Assembly: GCA_025603075.1 (NCBI GenBank)
Contig: MU626283.1
Coordinates: forward strand, 1 to 64,000
DNA length: 64,000 bases
Origin: Neoconidiobolus thromboides FSU 785
Lineage: Eukaryota > Entomophthoromycota > Entomophthoromycetes > Entomophthorales > Neoconidiobolaceae
Reading direction: 5' to 3'
Shown: piece after piece, positions 22,216 to 35,300 of the stretch
Layout: each line of letters begins with the position of its first letter
Position numbering within the stretch: the stretch's first letter is position 1
The notes under the pieces: model-generated
Seen by the model: the letters and a program-made list of their open reading frames with translations, nothing else
The model's database searches: none
What the model was told of the DNA's origin: nothing
Made by a program: the position numbers and the translations under genes

Positions 22216-22269
22216 CCCAGTAAAATAGTAATTTAATTATATTAATTTCATACTCTTCTTTTATAAAAG

Positions 22270-23716
22270 ATGCCATCCATATTCAATTTACCAATTCATT
22301 ATTTATTTTTATTTATATTAATTATCAATTTAATTCTAATATGTAATTTATCACTATTAAGTAGTAGTAATGTTAATACTAATATTGAAGATTCTTCTTT
22401 AAAATCGGAGAACATCAATAATAACTTTGGGAACTTTTTACATATCACTGGCAAGTATAAAATAGCAATACATTATTTAATAATAACTATGTTAACTTTA
22501 TGTTTTAGATATTCATGAAGATATGAATTATATAAAAGGAGCGACAGTAGATAGTTATTGTCATCGAAAAGGAAAACCAAATGATAAAAAAGGTGGTAAA
22601 TATGGAGCATTAGGAAGTAAATGTGATAGTCCACATACTTTAGTTAAAGAGAGTTTTGATTTTATGAAAAAAGAATTTGAAAATCAAATAGATTTTATTA
22701 TTGATACAGGAGATAGTATAAGGCATAATAGAGATAAATCTTTGTTAAGAGATGATTCAGAGATATTAAGTTCACATAAGAGAACAGTAGAATATTACAA
22801 GAATGCATTTGATTTAAATAAGATGACAGTAATACCTAATTTGGGAAATAACGATATTTTTATTCATAATGAATTCAATACTAATTCAAGTATATTAAAA
22901 GAATTAGCTAAGATTTGGTTACCTTACAGATTAAATTTAGAAAATAATCCAACCTTTTTAAAAGGAGGGTATTTTAAAATGGATTTATCAGAGAGTATTA
23001 AAGTATTATCATTAAATACATTAATTTGGTATAAAAGGAATTCAATATTGAAAGATTGTAATGAAGATAGTATTGGCTATGAACAATTAATCTGGTTAAA
23101 ACAAGAACTAAATGAAGCAATGAATCAAAACTATAAAGTTTATATAACTGGACATGTACCTCCACATAAACCGAACGGTAAAGCATTATATAAAAAACAA
23201 TGTTATAAAAAATATATCAATTTAATTGGAAGATATTCATTAGTAATTAATGGGTATTTTCATGGTCATACTAATTCCGATTATATTTCTATATTAGTTA
23301 AATATAAAAATAAAGACAAGAAAAAATTTCGATATGCTAAAGAAAATAATTGGAATTTTAAATTGATTACATTAACTCAAGATAAACCTTCCTTTACTTT
23401 ATCACCAGCTGAAATTGTAACTGTAATGACCAATGGACCTTCTATATTACCTATTAATAATCCAGCTGTTAGATTATATACTTATGATCGTAATCGAAAA
23501 GGTATATTAATTAAGTATATTCAATATTATGTCAATCTTACTCAATCGAATTTGGATCAAAAGTTACAATTTAGTATTGAATATGATACTAAATTAACTT
23601 ATAAAATGCAAGATTTATCTATTACTTCTTGGAAATTATTTTTAATTCAATTACTTAAATCAAAATCCAATTTCTATTCTATTTATTCGAAATTTATTAA
23701 AGTATCAACTAAATGA
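22270..23716 (+). CDS. PPN1: Endopolyphosphatase (Ppn1-like metallophosphatase), 2 exons
   Basis: Exons 22270-22450 and 22509-23716 give 462 residues. An N-terminal hydrophobic helix (about 10-32) anchors a luminal calcineurin-like phosphodiesterase domain, as in vacuolar Ppn1. The metal-site motifs are in order: TDIHED at the exon junction, DTGDSIRHNRD, LGNND, ITGHVPPH and GYFHGHTN. The Ppn1-type signature CHRKG...GGKYGALGSKCDSP is present. The enzyme cuts inorganic polyphosphate internally, normally in the vacuole. The intron begins GC (gcaagt) and ends AG; only that donor restores the catalytic Asp of TDIH. An exopolyphosphatase gene lies about 18 kb away. Confidence 0.9.
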
Positions 23717-23841
23717 ATCACATTAAGTTGAAGTTAAGCTAAGTCAAGTATGACTATTATTAAATAAAGATGCATAATAAAATAAATAAACTTTCTAATT
23801 TATATCATTTATAATTTTATTTATTTTAGCTACCTGGAACT

Positions 23842-24381
23842 TTAATTCCTATTTTTCAACAAGCCTAAGCTTTGCATTTTCTTTGCGAAAGTAGGGGTAA
23901 GAGCGGCGGTAAGAGGCACTCTAATAGGCACGAGTAATTTATGAATAGAATAAGCGACTGCAAAAGTAGACCAAAAAGAAGGTTTATTATTTTCGGATAA
24001 TTCAAATTGCTTCTCAATCCCAATTAAATTTAATAAATTTTGTAATTGAGATTGTAAATAAAACACTTGTTCTTCACCACCAAAATGTAATAATGAAAAA
24101 GTAATACTAAGATCAATTAAGGAGATACCATTGTAAACTATAAATGCAGCTAATCCATATTTTTTCATTAAATCTTTAAGACCTAATTTGGCTGGTGGTG
24201 AGCTTGGAGTATCATTTGTTTTTGGTGCAGAATTCTTCTCTTTGAATGTGTTTTGTGTAATTTGAGTTGCTACAATCCATCGATTTTGATTTAATTTAAA
24301 ATTATTTAATAATAATTGATTATTAAATAAAATGGTACTATTCTTTGATTTAGTCCATAATAATCTATTCAATCTCATCAT
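23842..24381 (-). CDS. FAM210/DUF1279-type mitochondrial membrane protein
   Basis: Intronless, 179 residues. The N-terminus is rich in Arg, Asn and hydroxylated residues with few acids (MMRLNRLLWTKSKNS), as in a mitochondrial presequence. The DUF1279 core begins LGLKDLMKKYGLAAFIVYNG, then a first membrane segment with a SLLHFGGEEQ loop, and a second conserved block SIHKLLVPIRVPLTAALTP followed by FAKKMQSLG. Family members (FAM210A/B in animals) sit in the inner mitochondrial membrane; their biochemical role is not settled. It converges with the endopolyphosphatase gene, the two 3' ends being about 125 bp apart. Confidence 0.85.
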   Translation of the reverse strand: MMRLNRLLWTKSKNSTILFNNQLLLNNFKLNQNRWIVATQITQNTFKEKNSAPKTNDTPSSPPAKLGLKDLMKKYGLAAFIVYNGISLIDLSITFSLLHFGGEEQVFYLQSQLQNLLNLIGIEKQFELSENNKPSFWSTFAVAYSIHKLLVPIRVPLTAALTPTFAKKMQSLGLLKNRN

Positions 24382-24881
24382 TTTCCTGTTTATTGATCTC
24401 TTTTTCTATAATTTATGTCTAGTCTTAAGATAAGCTTTTATATATTGATTACACTAATACTATATTGTTAACTTAAAGTTTAAAATAATTCACTTTTTAA
24501 TTTTTATCTAATAAAAAAAGTGATATCTGACATCATTCTATCAATTAAAAATATTGATATAGCTCCTTTCTACTAATCCAACCAATAGGAAATTAGATTA
24601 GTTTAATGAGTTATGGAGTTGAATTAAATTATAGTTTATATTACTAAAGAATCCAATGTAAATAGTAGCATTCAGATATTAAAAATTCTATTATTATCAA
24701 AAAGAACATCAAAAGCCAACTTAATCTTGAAAAAACCAATGAAACTAAAACAAGTAATTTTTTTATAAAAAATACAAATTCTTCGAATTTTAATACTTCA
24801 AACAATAATTACAATAATCATATAATAAGCATTAAATAATTCGATAACATTTAGCAGAAGCTTTCTAATTTTTTAAAAAAG
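24382..24881. other. Divergent intergenic promoter region
   Basis: 500 bp between the divergent FAM210-like and Mcd4 genes, AT-rich, with no recognised motif. Confidence 0.4.
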
Positions 24882-25630
24882 ATGAATTTAAAGCCTCAAT
24901 TGTTTTTAATTATACTTGGAATTTTATTTCATCTCATTTATATCTTTTCCATTTTTGATATTTATTTTACTTCTCCTCTTGTGAAAGGACAAGAGTCGTA
25001 TAAAGTAGAATTACCACCATTAGCTAAACGATTAGTATTGATAGTAGGTAAGTCATTATTTAGATGAATTATATTTTATAAAACTTTCTTTTATACTAAT
25101 ATTTTCTTCAATTCATAGGTGATGGTTTAAGAGCAGATACCTTTTATAAAGATAATCCAAAAGTATTGGCACCGTTTTTACATTCGATTATTAGAGAAAA
25201 AGGTAGCGGTGGTATTTCTAATACTAGAGTACCAACTGAATCGAGACCAGGTCATGTGGCTATTATTGCAGGATTTTATGAAGATGTGTCAGCTGTAACA
25301 AAAGGTATTATTTGATATATCAACTAAATTAAAGAAATCATTATAAAGAAAGTTAAAAAAAGTATATGAAAATTGAATCCATCGATAGAAATTAATTAAA
25401 ATATTCCAATAGTAATTAATTAAAAATGTTTTAGGTTGGTCATTAAATCCAGTACCTTTTGATTCTGTATTTAATCAATCAAATAAAGTGTTTTCTTATG
25501 GCTCACCAGATATATTACCTATGTTTAAAGAAGGAGCAAAATATCCAGAAAATGTAATTTGTAGTATGTATCATGAAGATGAAGAAGATTTTTCAAAAGG
25601 TAAACATTATTAAGAGTATTATAAATTATT

Positions 25631-25708
<78 letters not shown>

Positions 25709-26821
25709 TTGATCAATTTTTTAACATTCAATACTTAGATCCTCGTAAATTAGATGAATGGGTATTTAATGAATTATCTCAACATTTAAATGAAACATCC
25801 AAAGAAAAGGATTTTAAACAAGAAAAAAACGTAATATTTTTACATATGTTAGGATTAGATACAGCAGGTCATGGTTATCGACCTAATAATCAAAAATATA
25901 AAGACTCAATGATTTATTTGGATCAAAAAATCAAAGAAATTTATCATTTAATTGAAAACTATTATGGAGACAATGAAACAGCTTATCTTTTTACTTCAGA
26001 TCACGGGATGGGGAATTTGGGTAAATATTTTTTGTTTATTTAATATATTAAATATAAAATTAAAAAATGATTGAAAAAGGTAAATGAATTAATAAAGTAT
26101 TTCTCTATATTAGGTTCTCATGGTGATGGTCATCCTGACAATACTAGAACTCCTATTGTGGCCTGGGGTAAAGGTATTAAAAAGAGTCAAATTAATGAAA
26201 ACGAAATAGAAGAAGAAGAATTTAAATCATGGAAAATTAGTTCCTATTTCAAAAAAAGTTTAAACCAAGCAGATATTGCTCCATTAATGGTAAGTCTATT
26301 AATTAATAATAAAAATCAATTGTGATTTGATTATGTAAGATTCAATTATTAATACTTTTTTATTAGTCTTCTTTATTAGGAATTAATTTCCCAATGAATT
26401 CAGTAGGTAAATTGCCGTTAGATTATTTAGATGCCAATGATTCTTTTTTAGCTGAAGCTAAATTAGTTAATGTAAAACAAATTTTACATCAATATATTGT
26501 TAAAGAAGGTAAATTAATATCAATAAAATAGATTAAATAATGTAATAAATAAATAAAATAGAATTAAAACAACAGAATGAACTATTTTATGAAAAGTATC
26601 ACTTTAGAAGTTATCAAGAACCATCTGAAATTGTGAATAATATACAAAATTTAATTCAACAAGAAAAATATAATAAGGCTATCATTGAATCAGATTTGTT
26701 TATCGATGAATTATTACAAGCATTAAGATATTTACAAACTTATGATTGGTTATTTTTAAGAACTATTATTACTTTAGGTTATTTAGGTTGGATTATATTT
26801 ACATTAATATTTATATTGGAA

Positions 26822-26865
<44 letters not shown>

Positions 26866-28647
26866 AAAGTATAATATGAGCAATAATATTAATTATGAAA
26901 AAATAATTCATTTAATAAGTATAATTACATTAATTATAATGTATATTATTTTATATAAAAAACAATCCCCCTTATTTTATTTTGGCTATATATTATTTCC
27001 AATTTATTTTTGGAATCAAACTATTATTAATAGAAATAGTTTAATTACTGCAGTTAAAAATATGAAAATTAGTAAATTGATTCAAGTAGTAATTATTACT
27101 TTAGTTTGTTTGGAATTAATGGTAAGTCAATAGTTGATTATTATATACAATAATAATTAAAATGTTATAAAGTATTATGAATTTTTAATAAATTTTGTTT
27201 TTAATTAGGTATTTTCTTATTTTAAAAGAAGTATATTATCCTTTGGGTTTTTATTATTAGCTATTTTACCATGGTTAAAAATCAGTCAAACTCAAGTTCA
27301 AAACAGATTATTGTCAATTTGGAGTATTGTTTGTTTAATGAATGCTGTTTTCCCTACATTTTCGGTTGAAAAAGTAGAAGATATTAATTTAGTGTAAGTT
27401 TTAACTTTTAATTTTCAAGTTAAAAAATTAATTAATAAATACTTTATTAATTAGTGTTTTTGGTGGATTTATTATTATATTAATTGGATTGATTGGTGTT
27501 TATTTTGCTAAAGAATTAATACCTTCAGCAGTCATTAGTTTTGAAAGTGATAATAAAAGAAAGCAAAGTGATGAGAGTATTAAAAACGAAATATTAGAAG
27601 TTCGTAAAAGATTATTAATACAAGTAAGATTAGTTTATTATTTTGTTACAAAAATAATTTAATTAATATATATTTGTACTTATATTTATATTTATTAGAT
27701 ATTGTTTGTAATTATATCAATAATACAAATGTATTTAAGTAGTAATCAATTAAAATTAAGACATCGAAATGAAAATTTAGTATTAGCTAAATTTGAAGAT
27801 GTAGGAGATATTGTACCACCTTATTTACATTATTTAGGTTGGTTAATATTATCCATTTCAATTATTTATTTAATTTTAATTAATAACATAAAACAACATT
27901 ATTTATTAAAATTAATATCAATTTTTTTGGCATTTGCACCAAGTTATATTATTTTATCAATATCGTAAGTTATTTCTTTTTTTTCTGTTTTTTAAAGACT
28001 AAATTAATTATTATTTTAGATATGAAATTCTGTTTTATTCTACATTGTTTGGATTATTGTTTACTTGGATTATTATGGAACAAATCAACTTTAAAAATAA
28101 GCAATTAGTGATAATCAATAATAATAGCAATAACAATAATAATAATAACAATAATAATAATATAAGTATAAATCAATTATTTCAAAAATTAAGTTTAAAC
28201 GAATTAAAACAAAGTTTATTGTTTTTATTTTTAATCAATGTATCTTTCTTTAGTTGTGGTAATATGGCATCAATCTCTTCCTTTTCACTTGAAGCAGTTT
28301 ATCGATTAACGGTTAAATTCAATCCCTTCTTGATGGGCACATTATTAATCTTCAAGATATTAATTCCCTTCTTTTTATTATCTTCTACTATAACAATTAT
28401 TAATCAATTGTTGAATTTAGAACCATTTTCTATCTTCTTATTAAGTTTATCATTAACTGATATAATGACTTTAAATTTTTTCTTTTTAGTTAAAGATGAA
28501 GGTTCTTGGTTGGAAATTGGTACTTCCATTTCTCATTTTATTATTGCTAGTTCTTTTGTTTTGTTTATTACACTTCTTTACTTTTTGGCTTACTTACTTA
28601 CAAAATGGACAATGTTACCTAAGTATAAAAGTTTAAAGATGAAATAA
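24882..28647 (+). CDS. MCD4: GPI ethanolamine phosphate transferase 1 (Mcd4/PIG-N), 11 exons
   Basis: Exons: 24882-25047, 25119-25304, 25435-25599, 25739-26020, 26114-26289, 26367-26508, 26562-27121, 27209-27393, 27455-27623, 27699-27964 and 28020-28647; 974 residues. A first membrane helix is followed by an alkaline-phosphatase-fold luminal domain: [72 protein letters not shown] is the family's link to the C-terminal multi-helix membrane domain. The enzyme adds ethanolamine phosphate to the first mannose of GPI precursors in the ER. Poly-Asn tracts from (AAT)n lie in loops between membrane helices (exons 7 and 11), and intron 3 carries a long pure trinucleotide repeat. Confidence 0.93.
25632..25708 (+). 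repeat. (TAA/ATA)n microsatellite in Mcd4 intron 3
   Basis: About 25 nearly perfect trinucleotide units sit inside intron 25600-25738, making it the longest intron but one in the gene. The same repeat unit, in the Asn-coding frame, occurs in exons 7 and 11. Confidence 0.9.
26823..26865 (+). repeat. (AAT)n poly-Asn tract in Mcd4 exon 7
   Basis: An in-frame run of 14 Asn codons, all AAT, lies between two predicted membrane segments, presumably in a loop. A second tract at about 28108-28161 mixes AAT, AAC and AGT. Confidence 0.85.
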
Positions 28648-28761
28648 AATGAAATAAAATGAAAAAAAAGGATGAAAAAGAAAAGAAAAGAATAAAAATG
28701 AGAAATTAATATTATCACTTTTATTATTATTATTAAATAAATAGTTTAATAGAATTTATTT

Positions 28762-30089
28762 TTATTCTAATTTTTTCATTAAATAATCTATTTTATCATT
28801 TAAATTTGGTATTTCTTTCAGTAAACAATTTAATTGATTTTGACTTTCATTATAACTTTGAGAATATTTTATAAGTTGATTTTCTAATTGATTTTTTTTC
28901 AATTGTAATTTTTCAATTTCTTGATATAACTGTTGATTATTATCTACTTCATTTATATTATCATCAGTGACAAGTTCATTATTCCTTTTTAATAACTTAA
29001 TTTTCAATTCTTCTTTTTCTTTTTTTTGTTGTTTCAATAATTCTAATTTATTTTCATAATGTTTTTTCTGTATCTCCAACTGAATTTCCAATAATTCCAC
29101 TTCATCCTCAGAATATTTCCCCTTCTTTCCCATTTGTAATTCCAAATCAATTTCCTTTTCTTTACTACTAGTAGTTACTCTACCATCATTAATCAATTTT
29201 TCATAAATAAAATCCAATAATTGATTATCTTTTAATCTTAATCCGATTGAATGTTGATAATCTTTACAATGGCTACTTGTATGTTGAAAACAACCTTTAA
29301 ACCCACAAATTAAGCATAAATATCGTTCTAAATTATCCGTACATGAATGACATGAATCTTTTTTTTCATTTTTAAATTCTTCTATCACTTGGAAATGCGA
29401 ATGACGACATAATGGACACCTAATGAGTATTAATTATTAATTTCTTTTTAATTACTCTAAATATATAAATAAAATTCCTTACTTAGTTTCGTTCCAATTG
29501 AGCATACAGTTGGCATGAAATATGTGACCACATGATAAAGTTAATGTTGAAAACTTACTATCTAATATCAGTCTATCTAAACATACAGCACAATGAGATA
29601 GTTCCATTGAGTTATCTGAAAATAAAATTAAATTTTTACTAATACTTAAACTGTTGTTAAATACTTGTTGTTGATAACATAATGTGTTAATTTTTTTAAA
29701 TGAGTTGGAATTATTCTATTTGAGAAATTAATAAGTTAATTAATATATTTAAGTTTTAAATTAAACTAATTTACCTTTAAATAAAATTCTATATTCGCTT
29801 CTTTTTTTAATTCAATGATACAATGAAATTTTTTATCTTGATTTTTTTTATCCAAAATAAATAGCATCTCATTAACATTTTCCAACTCAATATTACTCTT
29901 TTGTAATGTTTCACTGACATTATAATATGTCGGGATATCTTTCCATAATAATAGATTAGAAAATGGTGAAATTAATTGTTGGTTGGGTGATAAAATGTCT
30001 TCCTTTCTTGAATTATTATATTTATAAAATTGATATTCGGATGTAGATTCATTAAAAGAGCCATAGAATATACTGTCTTTATAATTCAT
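28762..30089 (-). CDS. BRAP2-type RING/ZnF-UBP E3 ligase, short N-terminus (paralogue A), 3 exons
   Basis: Exons 30089-29775, 29715-29483 and 29419-28762 encode 401 residues. Domain order follows BRCA1-associated protein 2. The N-terminal region of about 105 residues retains only the end of the BRAP2 RRM-like fold (FHCIIELKKEANIEFYLK). A complete RING follows (HCAVC, SCGHIFHANC, CPLC), then a ZnF-UBP (CHSC, CLIC, GCFQH, later His), then a coiled coil to the C-terminus rich in Glu/Lys/Gln. BRAP2 proteins are ubiquitin ligases whose ZnF-UBP binds ubiquitin. The gene is head-to-head with paralogue B, the two starts being 210 bp apart. The N-terminal reduction is unusual for the family. Confidence 0.85.
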
Positions 30090-30298
30090 TTTTTTATCAA
30101 TAATTTAAAAACGTTTAAAATTATAACGAGTGAAATCTATTTAATATTTTATTCCATTAAATGAACCTGAATTTTGTTAGTAATTTAACTTTCAAAAAAT
30201 GCCATGTTTTTTAACAACCAATCAATTTCATCAGAGTGATAGTTAATTTCAATATAAGCTTTTAAAATAATCACATCACTTTTATTTCCATTAAAATA
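30090..30298. promoter_or_regulatory. Shared bidirectional promoter of the BRAP2 pair
   Basis: Only 209 bp separate the two divergent start codons, so both paralogues probably share one regulatory region and could be co-expressed. No TATA or known factor site is confidently seen. Confidence 0.5.
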
Positions 30299-31940
30299 AT
30301 GCATACTATTCAATTCCAATTATCAACGGACTATAAACAAAGGATAAAATCAAACATATTATCTCACTCGTCCAAATCAACTTTACAAAAAGAACTTCCA
30401 ACACTATTAGAAACTATAACAAATTGGAAAACAATCCACCCTTCACTAGATATTCCTGATTTACCTTCCTTTTTAAATTTACCATTTAATTTATATAATA
30501 AGTATTTCAAATTAAACTTAGGTGGATGCTATCTATTTGATTTCAATTTAAGTCATAATATAACTACATCTACAACCCCTAACCTTAGTCTTAGTGGTAT
30601 TAATTTTAGTTTTTCACCAGAAAAATCAAAAACATTTATAACAGTAAAAAATTATAATTTAGGCTCCAATACTAGTTTTCATTTATATAAAGAAAGGAGT
30701 GATATATTATTAAATAAATTAGATACAAAAGAGGAATTATTACTTGGTAATGATAATGATAATTTGGTTTCTATTGTTGGTATACCCAAAGAATATACTT
30801 TATTAAAGTTATTGAATTTTTTTGATGCTTATTTAGCAAGTAAAGAATTAAAGAAGATTAATTTATTGATTAGTTATAAAGAAGATGAAATGAAATTGAT
30901 ATTTAATCTAAATTTTATCAATTTTAATACTGCATTAGAGTTCTATAACCATTTCAATGGTCAACCTTTTGAAAACAATCAAGTAAGTTTTATATTCATT
31001 TATTATCATAATTTTATATTTACACTTTATATTTTATATTTAGTCATCTTATTGTTTTGTTTTGTTTACTCAGTTTAATTTATCCTTATCTACTCAATCT
31101 TCCCAATCTTCTCCTAAATATCATTGGGAATTACCTATGTGTATAAATTGTTTATTAAGATTAGATATTCAAGTCACCGGTTTAAGAGATATACCCAATA
31201 ATTTAAATAACATTCCTGAAATTCAACATAATTTTCATTGTAAAACATGTAGAATAATCAATCAAGATTTACAATTAAATGAAGGCTGTAATACATGTGG
31301 ATTTCAGCAAGATTCATGGATTTGTATGTTATGTTCTCATATTGGTTGTGGTCGATATTATCAAGCTCATGCTAGAAAACATTTCGAAGATACTAAACAT
31401 ACTTTGGCTTTAGAATTAAAAACAAATAGAATTTGGGATTATATTAGTGATAAATATCAACATCGAATTGACGATAAAGTGGATATTAATGAGAGTAGAA
31501 AAAGTAAGATAGACAGCGTGAAGATGGAGGAAATACAAAGATTAAGTGAAGAATTATATCGACAAGGTATTGAATTTGAAAAAGAAATAAGTCAGTTGGA
31601 AAAAGATTGTAATGAGTTAGATATTGAAAATCAAGATATTGAAATGGAATATCAATTAAGAGTTAAAGAGAAGAACAAAACAATCCAAAAAAAAGTGAAA
31701 AAAGAAAAAAAATTAATATTCAAAAAAAAAGAATTGGAAGAAAATATTAATGAACAAAGTTTATTATTAAAAAATATAATTCAAAATAATTTATCAATAC
31801 AAAAAGAATTAAAACAAGCAGAATTAAATTATAATGAATTAAAAGATCAATTTCAAGATTTGTCTTTTTTTTTAAATTCGAAATTAAAGATTCAAAATGA
31901 TCTTATTGAAGCTGATAATGGCACTTTAATTTTAAAGTAA
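30299..31940 (+). CDS. BRAP2-type protein with degenerate RING (paralogue B), 2 exons
   Basis: Exons 30299-30982 and 31074-31940 encode 516 residues. The N-terminal BRAP2 RRM-like domain is clear (LVSIVGIPKEYTLLKLLNFF to FYNHFNGQPFENNQ, about 154-228). The RING starts normally (LPMCINC, C251/C254) but the central part is collapsed: QHNFH runs straight into CKTCR (C284/C287), so the third Cys and the Cys before the usual Trp are missing. The ZnF-UBP is intact (C300, C303, C312, C315, C320, H327, H331, H337, with the typical WICMLC and GCGRY). A long coiled coil fills about 375-490. It probably binds ubiquitin but lacks a competent RING, and may act with paralogue A. Confidence 0.88.
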
Positions 31941-32066
31941 TAAAAAGGCAATATTTATTTCGAGTTTAAATTTTTATAATTTTACTTGATTCAAATTATA
32001 ATTTAATAATAGCACGAATACTAAAATAAAAAAATTAGTTAACACTTATATCTCTTAAAAAAACGA

Positions 32067-33653
<1,587 letters not shown>

Positions 33654-34066
33654 TTGTAATAATTTTTTTTTATGTAGAAGAAATAACTGAAAATTGAATA
33701 ATTCGATATTTATAAGAATTTAAAGTGTTACCGAAATGATGAGATCATGCAAAATTTGATTGGTTTCTTTCATTTTGAAATTTTGAAATTTTGCAATTGT
33801 GATATATTTACTAATTTTAGATTTGATAATAAACTCAAAGGATAGAATAAAAACTATAATTCTTATGAATATCAAATTATAATAGGTTCAATATCGATTA
33901 TTTTTGTATATTTAAAAGCGTAGTTTTTGTTATAGATTATCAATATCAAAAAACTATATGTGATTAGTAATCCTACTGAGTAAGAATGTACTTAGATGGG
34001 GGAGTTTGATTTTGAAGTTGAAAACTAAATTCGAAAATTTGAAAAATGTCCACTATTTTTTAAATA

Positions 34067-34168
34067 TGTGGAGATGTATTTGTTTAAGAATTTTACTAGC
34101 AATCTTTCTACTTGAATAGATAATGTTTAAAAAAAAAGAAAAAAGTAATGAAACTAAAACATTTTCAT
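34067..34168 (+). mobile_element. Foldback element, diverged plus copy
   Basis: tgtggagatgtatttgttta through the inner region (ctttctacttgaatag) to aaactaaaacattttca. The right terminal repeat is mutated. Confidence 0.7.
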
Positions 34169-34496
34169 GTATATGCTGTAAAGTTTATGATCATTTTAAA
34201 ATATTTTTATGTATAAATATTTTTGAGGGTTAAATAAATGAAAATTAGTAAACTCAAAAATTAGATCAAACTCTAATAGTCTAATAATAATTTTAATAGA
34301 TTTTTTAAAAGTAGTATTAATTTTTGAATACCATTTTTTGAGCTTGTAAATAGTTACACAAAGTTGAATCATTAAAAATAAAAATATTTTAAGTATCTTG
34401 AATCAAATCAAATAGAAATTAAATAGTTGACAAAAAAATACATTATTAGCAAAGCTAAAGACTAGCGCTATCTTATGCGTATAACAGCTCATTATA

Positions 34497-34603
34497 TGGG
34501 GATGTATGAGGGTGTTTTTTTGGCTTCATCACTTTTTTCATCTTTCAAGCGCTATTTGAGTAAAAAATTGTTAATAAAATTCTTACACAAAAATACATTC
34601 TCA
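34497..34603 (-). mobile_element. Foldback element, minus copy with doubled end
   Basis: Begins tggggatgta and then starts again as tgagggtgtttttttggctt, so the terminus is partly repeated. The rest is a normal minus copy ending aaaaatacattctca. Confidence 0.8.
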
Positions 34604-34891
34604 TATGCTTTTTGGGAAAATTTATTTTTATTTAACTTAAAATCAATACTGTAAATTTTTTTTATCACTCTTCACTGGCAAACTAAAATTATTTTTAAAA
34701 AAGATACTGAATCTGCAAAAAATAAATAGTTTAAAGTATCATTCAGTCACCAATAATCCCTAATAAATAGCTTAAATGATTAAAAAAACTAATAAATTAA
34801 TAGAATAAATATTACAAAAGAATACAAAAGAATACAAAGAATACAAAAGAACATTAGGTTATAATCTTTTTACTAACATTAAAAGAACGGA

Positions 34892-34965
34892 GTTTCCGTG
34901 GTGTAGTTGGTTATCACATCTGTCTAACACACAGAAGGTCTCCAGTTCGAATCTGGACGGAAACA
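34892..34965 (+). tRNA. tRNA-Val (AAC)
   Basis: Acceptor stem GTTTCCG/CGGAAAC with discriminator A. Anticodon stem TCTGT/ACAGA encloses loop CTAACAC (anticodon AAC). T arm is TCCAG-TTCGAAT-CTGGA. There is no intron. TTTTTT starts within 10 bp downstream as a Pol III terminator. Confidence 0.94.
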
Positions 34966-35300
34966 TGATTCTTTTTTCTTCCTTTTAGAAAAGGATTAGC
35001 TCCCAAGTATATCTATAATTTAGTGAAGTATACGCCACAATAGTAATGTTTTGAACGCTCGAAAATTCGATAATAAAAAGTCAATGTATCTACTTGACAA
35101 ACAAAAGAGTATTGTCAATAGTGATTTGAGTATTTTAATATATGTCTGATTTAGTATAAAATCCTAACAGCTTGGAGAGATTTTTAACTCCTAATAGGGA
35201 CTAAAAATGATAAAATAACCATTTAAATAACCAATGAAATGAAACCTCGTCAATTTTTAAGTTTTCGAAATATTGAACTAAAAAATATCTTTTATTCAAA

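Larger units (their letters stand above)
33654..34891. other. Gene-free spacer with two foldback elements
   Basis: 1.2 kb between the dehydrogenase promoter and the tRNA-Val gene, holding element copies at 34067-34168 and 34497-34603 and no gene. Confidence 0.5.
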
